Part shown: positions 1 through 8,119 of the stretch, piece by piece
Layout of the letters: each line of letters opens with the position of its first letter
How positions within the stretch are numbered: the first letter of the stretch is position 1
NCBI GenBank assembly: GCA_907163375.1
Contig: CAJQUW010003213.1
Coordinates: 26,939-90,938 of the forward strand
Reading direction: 5' to 3'
Length of the DNA stretch: 64,000 bases
From: Prostheceraeus crozeri
Lineage: Eukaryota; Platyhelminthes; Polycladida; Euryleptidae
Notes under the pieces: model-generated
Seen by the model: the letters and a program-made list of their open reading frames with translations, nothing else
Database searches by the model: none
What the model was told of the DNA's origin: nothing
Translations under genes and position numbers: made by a program

Positions 1-85
1 CAGCTCCTCCCAAGAAATACATGTTCTCAGACTATTAATATGAAGCAGATGTGTTGCTTGCCATGTAATGAGCCGCCAGAGGTGA

Positions 86-1306
86 ATGTCGTTGTCACTT
101 GCACTTGCTGCGCCAGCTCTCACAATGAAACCCCTAAGCAATGTGAACACGATCGCAAAACCGCTAAAGCTAAATGCTGCAGTTGTTGTAAATGTAGAAA
201 GGCAAGAAAACAAAAAGATGAGAAGGAGAAAAAAGAGTCAGTCGTCATCGACTGAACGCTTGAAGTCAATCTATTATGATGTAAAACATCCGGCAGGATT
301 TGCATCGATCAAGAAATTATCAAAAGCGAGTGGTCTTTCACAATCACAAGTGAAACGATGGTTAAAGGGTCAGGCTACCTACACACTCCACAAACAAGCG
401 AAAAAGAAGTTTCGCACCCGCCATTATATTGTTCATGACATCGATGAACAGTGGCAAGCAGATTTGTGTGATGTCGCCTCCATTTCAAAACATAACTCGG
501 GCAATAATTTTATTTTAACCGTCATTGATATTTTCTCGCGTTATGCGTGGGCTCAACCTTTAAAAACTAAAGAAGGGAAAGGAGTAGCAAAAGCATTCCA
601 AACAATTTTTCGAGAAGGTCGCATTCCAAAAAGAATTCAGAGTGATCAAGGAAAAGAGTTTGAAAATCAGCATGTGAGAAGATTATTTGAGAGGCATGAC
701 ATTGAGTTGTTTAGTGTAAAGAGTGCTTATAAAGCTGCACTCGTTGAACGTTTTAATCGCACATTAAAAAATCGCTTGTGGCGACATTTTACTGCCAACT
801 TGACACAAAATTGGACAAAGGTTCTACAAGATACACTCCATGCCTACAATCACTCTATCCATCGTTCTATTGGACTCAGACCAGTAGATGTAAATGCTGA
901 CAATGTAGATAAAGTGCGCGAATCATTCCAGCGTAAACGCACTCATGTGAAAAGTGATGTGAAAATTGGTGATAAAGTTCGTATCTCAAAAGTGAAGAGT
1001 GTTTTTGCTAAAGGGTACCTTCCGAATTGGACAGAAGAGGTATTTACAGTATCAAGGATTGATCAAAAAGACTCTCCCACCACCTACAAGTTGAAAGATT
1101 ACGATAATGAAGAAATTGAGGGTAGCTTTTACCGCGATGAGATTGAGGTAGTCACTGAAAGTGAAACATATTTGGTAGAGAAAATCATTCGATGTAAAAA
1201 ACGACAAGGTGAAGAATGGTGTCTTGTTAAATGGACTGGCTATCCTTCAAGTATGAACTCTTGGATGCGTCGTGCCGACATCTTTCATCTTAGTGATCGA
1301 CAGTGA
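86..1306 (+). CDS. Polinton integrase (DDE, with chromodomain)
   Basis: A retroviral-type integrase that would join Polinton ends to host DNA in the nucleus. The frame of 406 residues has a basic N-terminus, a helix-turn-helix-like segment at about residues 72-94, an rve core with acidic residues D126 (in WQADL), D187 (in QSDQG) and E221 (in LVERFN), and a C-terminal chromodomain at about 360-400 with the aromatic VKWTGYP strand. Chromodomain integrases are typical of Polintons and chromoviruses; the capsid and polymerase neighbours decide for Polinton. The true start may be a later ATG near residue 45, because the first 40 residues show no family resemblance. The basic protein gene follows 41 bp downstream on the same strand. 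The frame looks whole. Confidence 0.93.
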   Translation: MSLSLALAAPALTMKPLSNVNTIAKPLKLNAAVVVNVERQENKKMRRRKKSQSSSTERLKSIYYDVKHPAGFASIKKLSKASGLSQSQVKRWLKGQATYTLHKQAKKKFRTRHYIVHDIDEQWQADLCDVASISKHNSGNNFILTVIDIFSRYAWAQPLKTKEGKGVAKAFQTIFREGRIPKRIQSDQGKEFENQHVRRLFERHDIELFSVKSAYKAALVERFNRTLKNRLWRHFTANLTQNWTKVLQDTLHAYNHSIHRSIGLRPVDVNADNVDKVRESFQRKRTHVKSDVKIGDKVRISKVKSVFAKGYLPNWTEEVFTVSRIDQKDSPTTYKLKDYDNEEIEGSFYRDEIEVVTESETYLVEKIIRCKKRQGEEWCLVKWTGYPSSMNSWMRRADIFHLSDRQ

Positions 1307-1347
1307 TTCATGCAAAGTTGCAACTAACAATGTTTAGGGTTTGAGCT

Positions 1348-1803
1348 ATGAATCCAACTGCCTCATTTTATTCACGACCCTCCTATGTAAGTGGTGGAGG
1401 ACAAATTTACATCGGTGCTCGCCGCCAACGTGGAGGTAGCATACTTGGTGCACTGAAATCTGTTGTAGCACCTCTCATATCCAATGTCGGAAGATCTTTA
1501 AAACGAAATGTTTTAAGTAATGCCGTTGGCTTTGCTGGTGATGTTGCTAGTGATCTTTCCAGAGGTAGAAGTTTTAAGAGCAGTTTGTTGAATCGTGGGA
1601 AGGAACGCGGTTTAAAAACATTGAAGCAGACCTTTGCTGGTGTTACTCAAGGAAAGAAATCGCCTAAACGAATGAATAAAGGAAGAAGGAAACATCGCGG
1701 AGCTGGTAAGGTGCGATCTTCAGTCAAAAGGCATTCACGCAAACGTCGCAGAGGCTCTAATCATTCATCAGGCGCTAAACGACGACGCTGTTATAACTTC
1801 TAA
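1348..1803 (+). CDS. small basic capsid/core-associated protein (adenovirus pX/pVI-like)
   Basis: A protein of 151 residues. The N-terminal third has a glycine-rich stretch (SGGGQIYIGARRQRGG) followed by an amphipathic segment (about 30-95). The C-terminal third is strongly basic, with clusters such as KRHSRKRRRG. Polintons and adintoviruses usually carry such a protein beside the capsid gene; by analogy with adenovirus pVI and pX it would line the capsid or condense DNA. The role rests on composition and position, not on a catalytic motif. It sits between integrase and the capsid gene; its stop codon lies 2 bp before the next ATG, which suggests tight co-expression. The frame looks whole. 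Confidence 0.6.
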   Translation: MNPTASFYSRPSYVSGGGQIYIGARRQRGGSILGALKSVVAPLISNVGRSLKRNVLSNAVGFAGDVASDLSRGRSFKSSLLNRGKERGLKTLKQTFAGVTQGKKSPKRMNKGRRKHRGAGKVRSSVKRHSRKRRRGSNHSSGAKRRRCYNF

Positions 1804-1805
1804 TC

Positions 1806-3083
1806 ATGGAGTGTAAAATTTCTGGGTTTTGTTTGTTTGATCAACAAGCCATACAGACAGATATTCTTAGTTCAAGTATTGTAGATTATCATCCTCGAAC
1901 AGCTGAGAATGCTGGCCCCATTGAATTTGTTATTCCTGGTGGTAGTGATGACTACATAGATTTGAGTTATGCGATGGTTGATTTGAGGTTTAGACTTCAG
2001 CAAGCAGATGGAACTGCTATTGACGATGCACATAAAGTTGGACTGAACAATTTACCATTGACTACATTACTTCGTGATGTTTCTCTAACGATTGGAGAGC
2101 AGCAGGTGGAAGGTGGTCAAAGCGATTATCCCTATAAATCATATTTCAATCATGTATCACAGTTTCATCCAGCAGCACAAAAAAGTCATATGGAAGCCAT
2201 GGGATGGTACAGAGATGAAGCAGGAAAATTTGATGTTGAAACAAACAGTGGCTTTGTAAAGCGATCTGCTATGATTAAAGATAGTAGAGTATGTCAGCTA
2301 TATGGTCCGCTGAATTTAGACTTCTTTAGACAGTCAAAGTTTTTACTCTGTAATACCAGCATGCGACTCAAGCTGACATTGAATAAGCCTGAATTTGCGC
2401 TGAATGCATTTGCTGAAGTTGACAATTTTAGAATTCATGTGGAAGATATTGCACTTTACATTCGTCGAGTAGTACCGAATCCAAGTGTCATTAGAGGGCA
2501 TGCTGAAGGTCTTAACCGCCAAAATGCCATTTACCCCGTTCAGCATACAACGCTTCTCACCTTTACAATTCCGAAAGATCAAAAGAGTTTCATGAAAGAT
2601 GGCCTCTTTCCATCGGAAGCACCGAAGCTCCTCATGGTGGCAATGGTTGAAAATGATGCATTTAATGGTAATATAAAGAAGAATCCTTTCAATTTTAAAC
2701 ACAATCAGTTAAGTGAAATTGCTTTACGTGTAAATGGTGTGAGTCATCCTGGTCCACCCTACAAACCAGATTTTGCTTCGGATCAATTTATGCGCAGTTA
2801 TATTGATTTTATGGATGTCTTTGGCTTTTACAATACGGATGACACCAACGGACTCACTATGAAAGAGTTTAAGAGTGGATATACTATTTATGCATTTGAT
2901 TTGACTGCTGACAGCGATATTAGTGCACCCTATCGTCAAGCGAACGTGCCTCATAATATTCGTTTGGATTTGACGTTCAAAAGAACACTACCTGAGACGA
3001 TCAATGTATTAATTTATGCAGTCTTCGATTCAAATATTGAAATTACAAAGTATCGTGACGTGATTCTTCAGTATAATCGTTAA
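1806..3083 (+). CDS. Polinton major-capsid-like protein (F54H12.2-like family)
   Basis: A frame of 425 residues resembling the invertebrate F54H12.2-like family, which is understood as the Polinton/adintovirus capsid (double jelly-roll, PY) protein. The recognisable stretch is the N-terminal third: a FVIPGGSDDYIDLS motif, a series of beta-strand-like segments, then a DVSLTIGEQQVEGG loop and a YPYKSYF segment. It would assemble the icosahedral shell. The upstream basic gene ends 2 bp before its ATG, and its own TAA shares a base with the protease ATG (TAATG at 3081-3085), so the four + strand genes form a compact block. The frame looks whole. I recognised the family from memory and could not run a profile. 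Confidence 0.8.
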   Translation: MECKISGFCLFDQQAIQTDILSSSIVDYHPRTAENAGPIEFVIPGGSDDYIDLSYAMVDLRFRLQQADGTAIDDAHKVGLNNLPLTTLLRDVSLTIGEQQVEGGQSDYPYKSYFNHVSQFHPAAQKSHMEAMGWYRDEAGKFDVETNSGFVKRSAMIKDSRVCQLYGPLNLDFFRQSKFLLCNTSMRLKLTLNKPEFALNAFAEVDNFRIHVEDIALYIRRVVPNPSVIRGHAEGLNRQNAIYPVQHTTLLTFTIPKDQKSFMKDGLFPSEAPKLLMVAMVENDAFNGNIKKNPFNFKHNQLSEIALRVNGVSHPGPPYKPDFASDQFMRSYIDFMDVFGFYNTDDTNGLTMKEFKSGYTIYAFDLTADSDISAPYRQANVPHNIRLDLTFKRTLPETINVLIYAVFDSNIEITKYRDVILQYNR

Positions 3084-3545
3084 TGAGTTGGTTGACTGCT
3101 GACGATATTAAAACTAAAGTACAGCGTAATGCAGACGAAGCGACGTTGAAAGCTTTCGATAATGTCTATTCGCTCGATACCTTACCACCTGCAGTAAATC
3201 ACTATCCCATCTTTATTGTGCTAACACACTCATTCGCAGAATTTAGGCGGTGAGCATTGGAAAGCGATCTTTATTGGAGAAGACCGACGTGGTGAACTAT
3301 TTGACTCTCTTGCTCAACCTCCAAATATACCAACACAGCAGTGGTTGAGAAAAAATACGCGTCAATATCAGCGAAATGAACGCATACTACAACATCCACT
3401 TTCATCAACGTGTGGTGCTTTTGTGCTGTACTTCATCTTAAAACGTTTACATGTATCTCGATTTGTATCTATTATTCAAAACTTTTCATGTAATCCATCC
3501 TCTAATGAAAAAATGATTTGTAAGTTCTATCATGATTTGAAATAA
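3083..3545 (+). pseudogene. adenain-like cysteine protease (Polinton PRO), broken
   Basis: Remains of the Polinton maturation protease, an adenovirus protease (C5, Ulp1-like) relative that trims capsid precursors. Recognisable pieces are a GEHWKAIFIGEDRRGELFDS stretch, with the His-Trp pair and acidic strand of the family, and an STCGAFVLYF stretch that carries the nucleophile-type Cys in the usual spacing. The start codon overlaps the stop of the capsid gene. The gene looks broken, with about one break. An AATAAA overlaps its stop codon. The size, near 150 residues, is at the short end for the family. Confidence 0.75.
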
Positions 3546-3546
3546 A
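3541..3546 (+). terminator. poly(A) signal overlapping protease stop
   Basis: AATAAA includes the TAA stop of the protease gene. It lies 25 bp from a similar signal on the opposite strand, so the two convergent transcription units end almost back to back. Confidence 0.5.
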
Positions 3547-3570
3547 AACTTCATGTTGGAAAAATTGTTT

Positions 3571-3576
3571 TTTATT
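3571..3576 (-). terminator. poly(A) signal overlapping TBP-like stop
   Basis: Read on the minus strand, AATAAA overlaps the TAA stop (3572-3574) of the TBP-like gene, mirroring the arrangement on the other strand. Confidence 0.5.
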
Positions 3577-4117
3577 TTACAATCCGCTGGGTACGTACAT
3601 ACTCGATGAGATAGTCTAGGATCACATTTGCTTGCACATGAGATTTTAGTCCAGTAATGATCACTTTACTATTATGAAAGATTGCAACATGCACAGGTAA
3701 CCAACAACTAATGAGAGCTGCAGGAAAAAGTTCGGGTTCATAACAGAAATTGTAACTGCTGGTACGAATCTTCAAAAATGATACACTTTCACTCAATTGA
3801 GTAGAGATCACCATATTGTCCACAGTCAGATTCGACATCACACACCTCTCTCTCTTCCATATCCGACGTAGTAGTCTCTGTAGCTCTAAGCGCATTGACT
3901 GCGTCGATGAATGAGAAAGGGCGCCGAGAATCTGTACAGTTCCATTTGGGAAGAGTTGAAGATTCCGTGAATTGTTCATCTTCACCACTAACATTTGAGG
4001 TCGGCCCGGGTAATACTTGCTGTTTGGAAGGTGTTGGTGTAATGTTGTGAGACCGATTTTGGTATAGAGTCTGAAGCGACGGAGAATGTTGACGATGGTG
4101 TAGCGATGGCGCTTCAT
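3572..4117 (-). CDS. TATA-binding-protein-like protein, two TBP repeats, Polinton-encoded
   Basis: The frame is 181 residues from the ATG at 4117, almost exactly the length of the conserved TBP core. Both direct repeats align by eye. Repeat 1 (about 5-88) has the VNI strand, a KYYPGR segment matching the TBP EYNPKR turn, and a LFPNGTVQILGA segment matching the IFSSGKMVCTGA strand. Repeat 2 (about 97-181) has DNMVIS for QNMVGS, the exact heptapeptide YEPELFP, and AIFHNSKVIITGLK for LIFVSGKVVLTGAK. The two DNA-contacting Asn positions (N10, N101) are kept, as are three of the four intercalating Phe positions (F56, F131, F147). TBP bends TATA DNA and seeds RNA polymerase preinitiation complexes; this copy presumably acts on element promoters, which is inference. 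A longer frame runs upstream to 4261 but only the part from 4117 matches TBP. It lies downstream of two PC4-like genes on the same strand, and the frame looks whole. Confidence 0.85.
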   Translation of the reverse strand: MKRHRYTIVNILRRFRLYTKIGLTTLHQHLPNSKYYPGRPQMLVVKMNNSRNLQLFPNGTVQILGALSHSSTQSMRLELQRLLRRIWKRERCVMSNLTVDNMVISTQLSESVSFLKIRTSSYNFCYEPELFPAALISCWLPVHVAIFHNSKVIITGLKSHVQANVILDYLIEYVRTQRIVK

Positions 4118-4439
4118 GATGAAAAAATGAGTAAATTGAGCGATGTACCTTCCTTTTATACTTTTCCCAACTACCTTGATGAAATGTGAAGTTAGTATGA
4201 AGTTGGGAATGATAGAGTTGAATTCGCCGATTGTTGACGCGCAACCAGATGCGATTTCCAATACGTGAATGTCTTTTCATATAGAAGTATTTCAAATCCT
4301 TCATGATATGATGTAGAGATTGAAAATGACGATAAGATACAGCAAACTCTCTTCTCACATTTCCAGTTGAATCTTTGAAATAGACGTTTTGATCATGATC
4401 CGTTTCAATACGTTGTAGGGAATCTAATTTCCAACTCAT
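3789..4439 (-). CDS. PC4-like protein, second tandem copy, with long C-terminal extension
   Basis: The frame is 216 residues. Residues 1-108 parallel the neighbouring gene at 4462-4830 throughout: the same KLDSLQ start, an IMKDLKYF helix, the WLRVNNRRIQL strand, and a WEKYKRKVHRSI helix. The half-unit pattern (strand, Gly-turn strand, loop, strand and helix) resembles the ssDNA-binding core of transcription coactivator PC4, apparently twice per protein; that is inference from pattern. Residues after about 108 have no counterpart in the paralogue, are rich in Ser, Thr, Glu and Asp, and overlap the TBP-like gene in another frame over 3789-4117. The tail may be a true overlapping extension or a chance open frame. 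A role in element transcription or ssDNA binding would suit the TBP-like neighbour. Confidence 0.55.
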   Translation of the reverse strand: MSWKLDSLQRIETDHDQNVYFKDSTGNVRREFAVSYRHFQSLHHIMKDLKYFYMKRHSRIGNRIWLRVNNRRIQLYHSQLHTNFTFHQGSWEKYKRKVHRSIYSFFHHEAPSLHHRQHSPSLQTLYQNRSHNITPTPSKQQVLPGPTSNVSGEDEQFTESSTLPKWNCTDSRRPFSFIDAVNALRATETTTSDMEEREVCDVESDCGQYGDLYSIE

Positions 4440-4461
4440 GGTGCGTGGTAGTCATGTCTGA

Positions 4462-4830
4462 TTAAGATTTGCATAGTAGGGCGATGAACTCACGACGAAT
4501 AAATGTCATGATGGAGCGATGTACGTATCTTCTATACTTCTCCCAATTATATTTGCGAAATGAAAAACAGTTTGCGGAATGAGAATGACAGAGTTGAATT
4601 TCATTGTTGCGACGTCGAAGCCAAACTTGATCACCTAAGGAGATGAATCTTAATGTTTCAAAATATTCCAAATCCCTCATGATATCATTGCGGTTAACAA
4701 ATTGTCGCCATGTTAATGTAATACCTCTTGCGGTATGACCATGAGAATTTTTGAAATGCACGTTTCCATTACGATCAACTCTGATATATTGTAGAGAGTC
4801 CAAAATCCAAGTCTTCATGATGTTATGCAA
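4462..4830 (-). CDS. PC4-like protein, first tandem copy
   Basis: A frame of 122 residues, the upstream member of the minus-strand trio. Pattern: WILDSLQYIRV strand, Gly-turn NVHF strand, GITLTWRQF, IMRDLEYF helix, then a second similar half with DQVWLRRRNNEIQL, CFSFRKYNWEKY and YVHRSI. The YxxVxxxGxVxF...GIxLxxxQF layout matches the PC4 (Sub1) core; the repeat within the chain suggests a fused dimer, since PC4 normally dimerises. This is a by-eye assignment without a profile search. An alternative start is the Met four codons further in. It diverges from the PX-like gene across a short AT-rich gap (about 4831-4874) that probably holds both promoters. Confidence 0.55.
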   Translation of the reverse strand: MHNIMKTWILDSLQYIRVDRNGNVHFKNSHGHTARGITLTWRQFVNRNDIMRDLEYFETLRFISLGDQVWLRRRNNEIQLCHSHSANCFSFRKYNWEKYRRYVHRSIMTFIRREFIALLCKS

Positions 4831-4874
4831 AGCTGCAGATCATCAATATAAAAATATCGTTTTATCATATTTTT

Positions 4875-6257
4875 CTTAGCAATGCGGCCGCAAATAGATT
4901 TGCTAGTAATCGAGCCGCACTCTTTTCTACTCACATTGATCATACACAACAGCTAAATGGAAAGTGGGAAGTGGGTGTCACTCAACTTGTTCATAGCAAC
5001 TGTGTCTATACTTTTGATCATGAGGTGATGACTATTAATATGAGACGCACAGCTGCTTACCAATGTGAAAAGGGCTGCCGAGTATACATTCCACAGTGGC
5101 CAAAGAAAGATCTCTTATCATGTAAAAAGTTTATATATGATTTCCTGAATAAAGCGTGTAAACATATTGTCCAATTTACTCCGCACAATGATGATTATAA
5201 TTATAATTATGTACATCATGTAGTTGAGAAAGATTGGATTGCTGGTCTAAGTCCAAGTTTAATAAATGATTTAGGTTACCTCGCTAGCGCCTTAACAAGC
5301 TATGATAATTATAACGTTAATTACCACATAAGTGGTCATAAACAGTTAATATATCGAGAGGAAGCTTATTATGTAGATCTTATTCCAAGAAATGAGAAGA
5401 CGTTGGTGAAGAAGATTGTGATTAAGCCAAGAAAGACAAACTTGACTCCTGAAACATTAATGAAGAAATTTAATTATCTCCTTCGAGTTGATGGTAAACA
5501 AGTGGCAACATTGACTTATATCAAATCATCTAATCATATTGCAATAAGTAAATTAAATGATGATGATCTAGTATTAGTTTGTTCAAAAGATTTTCATCAG
5601 TTCTTACGACATCGTTCTGCAGCTGTTCATGGAAAATTTTATATGCAACATTTGCCATGTGAAAGGTCAAATCAATTTGATACAGAATGGACCGTATCTT
5701 TATACAGAAAGTGTGTAGAGCCTTTAGGTGGTATCTTACATGAAACAAGAGTGTTGATGCCTCGCATTATTACTTCAGTTAAATTGGTTGTAGATTATTT
5801 AAATGAAGTGATTAATGACCAACATATTTCATTTTCTGAAAAAGAAGGTGCTTTGTCTCTCACTATAAGTGGAAAAGGTATTGAACTAATTATGGATAAA
5901 ACTCTAATGGACATTTTGGGTTTTGATCAAAATATCTTTAAAAGTGGTACTGTAACCAAAGCTAGCGCAGACATGTCGCTATCGCGTCGTATTAACTATT
6001 TTCAGATATATTCCAATATTGGTGAAGATGTACGTGTGGGAGATGTTGAAGCTCCATTGCTAGCAATGATACCATACCAGCCAAAAAGCTGCAGTATTTT
6101 ATCTGAGCATACTTTCAAGAAAGTGCATTATACAAAGCTGAAATCAAACTACATCCCACAAATTGATATTGCAATTTATGACGATGCTGGTGCGTTGATT
6201 CCTTTTCATAAAGATGCTGTAACAAGTATCACACTCCATTTCCGAATGAAGAGTTAA
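4875..6257 (+). CDS. PX-like minor capsid (penton-type) protein, first copy
   Basis: The frame is open over about 460 residues; the family-type N-terminus (SNAAANRF, then LNGKWEVGV) can be read from about 4875. The C-terminus carries the conserved IYSNIGEDVRVGDVEAPLLA segment and ends in IDIAIYDDAGALIPF and TLHFRMK. This is the invertebrate Polinton PX-type family, taken as the single jelly-roll protein of capsid vertices. The start is uncertain. A related, more damaged copy follows 40 bp downstream, so the locus is a tandem duplication. Confidence 0.7.
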   Translation, partial: LSNAAANRFASNRAALFSTHIDHTQQLNGKWEVGVTQLVHSNCVYTFDHEVMTINMRRTAAYQCEKGCRVYIPQWPKKDLLSCKKFIYDFLNKACKHIVQFTPHNDDYNYNYVHHVVEKDWIAGLSPSLINDLGYLASALTSYDNYNVNYHISGHKQLIYREEAYYVDLIPRNEKTLVKKIVIKPRKTNLTPETLMKKFNYLLRVDGKQVATLTYIKSSNHIAISKLNDDDLVLVCSKDFHQFLRHRSAAVHGKFYMQHLPCERSNQFDTEWTVSLYRKCVEPLGGILHETRVLMPRIITSVKLVVDYLNEVINDQHISFSEKEGALSLTISGKGIELIMDKTLMDILGFDQNIFKSGTVTKASADMSLSRRINYFQIYSNIGEDVRVGDVEAPLLAMIPYQPKSCSILSEHTFKKVHYTKLKSNYIPQIDIAIYDDAGALIPFHKDAVTSITLHFRMKS

Positions 6258-6296
6258 TGCAAAAGTATGCTAATATATTTTTCCAATGTCATTAGT

Positions 6297-7770
6297 ATGG
6301 AAAGTGAAAATAGAGATTCGTTTCTAATTTACTTACCCAGTAATGCTTCTATGGATAAATTTCCCAAAAATAAACCATCAGACTATCGAGTAGAATTAAA
6401 TCGTCCACTACATTTAGAAGGTGAATGGGAGGTTGGCGTTTCTAGTATTTGCTATGATAGCAATATTCAGAATGTGAATGATGTGGAAGAAATGATATTG
6501 ACTCCTCGCACCCATGATGGAATAACGATGAATAATGCATTCCAGTTCCCATACAATTTAACGTCAGATGGAAAGTGGAACTATGAATGGATTCAGATAA
6601 AATCAGATTAATATGGTCCATTTGGGAATGAGAAAATTATTAAGGCATTCAACAGTGGTAATACTTCCATCATGAAGAATAAGGATCAGAAAGTTTATGA
6701 GTTTACTATCTATCATTGGAGTGGGAGACAGTTCCTTCGCTTTCATTTTTTTACTAAAGGTCTTACGCTGAGGTTGGATAATGAATTCTATCCACATCTC
6801 GGTTTTGGCCATGGACTACATCTAACGTCAATTGCTACTGCAAATGTTAAAAAAGTTTATTCAAATTGAATCAACAAATTTCATTATAAATTTAAAATAT
6901 TTTATGAAGATGTTGTAGAATGTGAAGAACGCATCATTTTGAAAAAGCGTGGTGTTCAACCTTTATCATTTATTGAGTTAGTAAAACGATGGAATGAGAC
7001 TGTGGGTAAGAAGTATGGAGAGAAAATTATGGCGGACAAAGATAAGTTGGTCATTCAGAAATATAATGACAAACTTACAGTTTATTTCTCTCCAACCTTG
7101 CGTCATTTTGTAAGACATTATACACCTATTATTGGAAGTGGTGTGGTGTATGCTTCTCATGAATATTACACTAAAGCTGATTCAGTTAATGATGAATGGT
7201 GGGTGGACATCTATGGTGATCGCATCAAGAAAATTTACCAGTCTTATCAAGAATCTAAAGTTGCTATCAATATAATGCCGCGTCTATATCATACAGTTGA
7301 AAGCTTCATTCATGTAGTAAATCCTTATATACAACAGAAGTTGAAGCATGTGATGAAAAGTAAATATGATGTAAAGACACACCACATTTCGTTTTCAATT
7401 GAAAATCAACGCGTTGTTCTGAAACTGGGCGATGACATTCAATGTCAATTGAGTAAAAATTTGAAAAAACTCTTTGGTTTTTCAATGCTACAAAATATGT
7501 TTACTGCTGCACATGCGATTGGTATAGAAACACCAATGACACTTGATAAACATGAACAACACCTTTACATTCAAAGTGATTTGATTCTACCTATTTCTGT
7601 TGGCGAGGAAAAAGAACACATTTTATGTGATTTCATTCATGATAAGGATGCTTTATATGGAATAGTCTAGAAGATGTTTCAACCTATTTTCTACCATCCT
7701 GTTATCAAACAAACTATACCCTCTATTTCTATCAAAATTACAAATGGTCTACATGAATGCATCCATGTCT
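6297..7770 (+). pseudogene. PX-like minor capsid protein, second copy, broken
   Basis: A paralogue of the preceding gene. It begins with the full family N-terminus (YLPSNASMDKFPKN, then LEGEWEVGVSS), and about 400 residues' worth of matching sequence follows, including a KLTVYFSPTLRHF segment that parallels DLVLVCSKDFHQF upstream. The copy looks broken, with about three breaks; family-like sequence fades near 7770. Divergence from the first copy is high at protein level, so the duplication is old relative to the breaks. Confidence 0.7.
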
Positions 7771-8119
7771 AAGATACTAAATCCCTCGTAACTTTAGTGT
7801 TTCGGAAAACAAAGTGAAGTCATTGTGATATGTTTATTGAAATATATACATGTGTGAAGTGATAGACTTTATACAACAGTCATTGAAAATATGTACATGA
7901 GCGCACTTCAATAGACATTGTTATATACAAAAATCTTTTTACTTCGTAAAGTGAGGAAATATACAGGGGTAGGAAAAAATGTCTTTCAGCGGGAAAGTCT
8001 TCACATGGGGAATGTACAGATGTGGACACATATTCACAAGGAAGTGCAATCTAAAGCGATACATAAAACAGCAATGTTTATCTACAGAAATCAACATGAA
8101 AATACTAAGTTAAGGATGA
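7771..8119. other. convergent spacer between PX-like and polymerase genes
   Basis: AT-rich spacer of about 350 bp between two converging genes. I see no gene or clear repeat. It probably holds both 3' ends, although no well-placed AATAAA was noted. Confidence 0.4.

Noticed and set aside
40-255. Cys-rich open frame overlapping the integrase start
   Set aside because: It overlaps the integrase in another frame and lies in biased sequence. No family match came to mind, so I treat it as a shadow.
2343-2954. Minus-strand frames opposite the capsid gene
   Set aside because: They are antisense to a clear family match and have no recognisable content.
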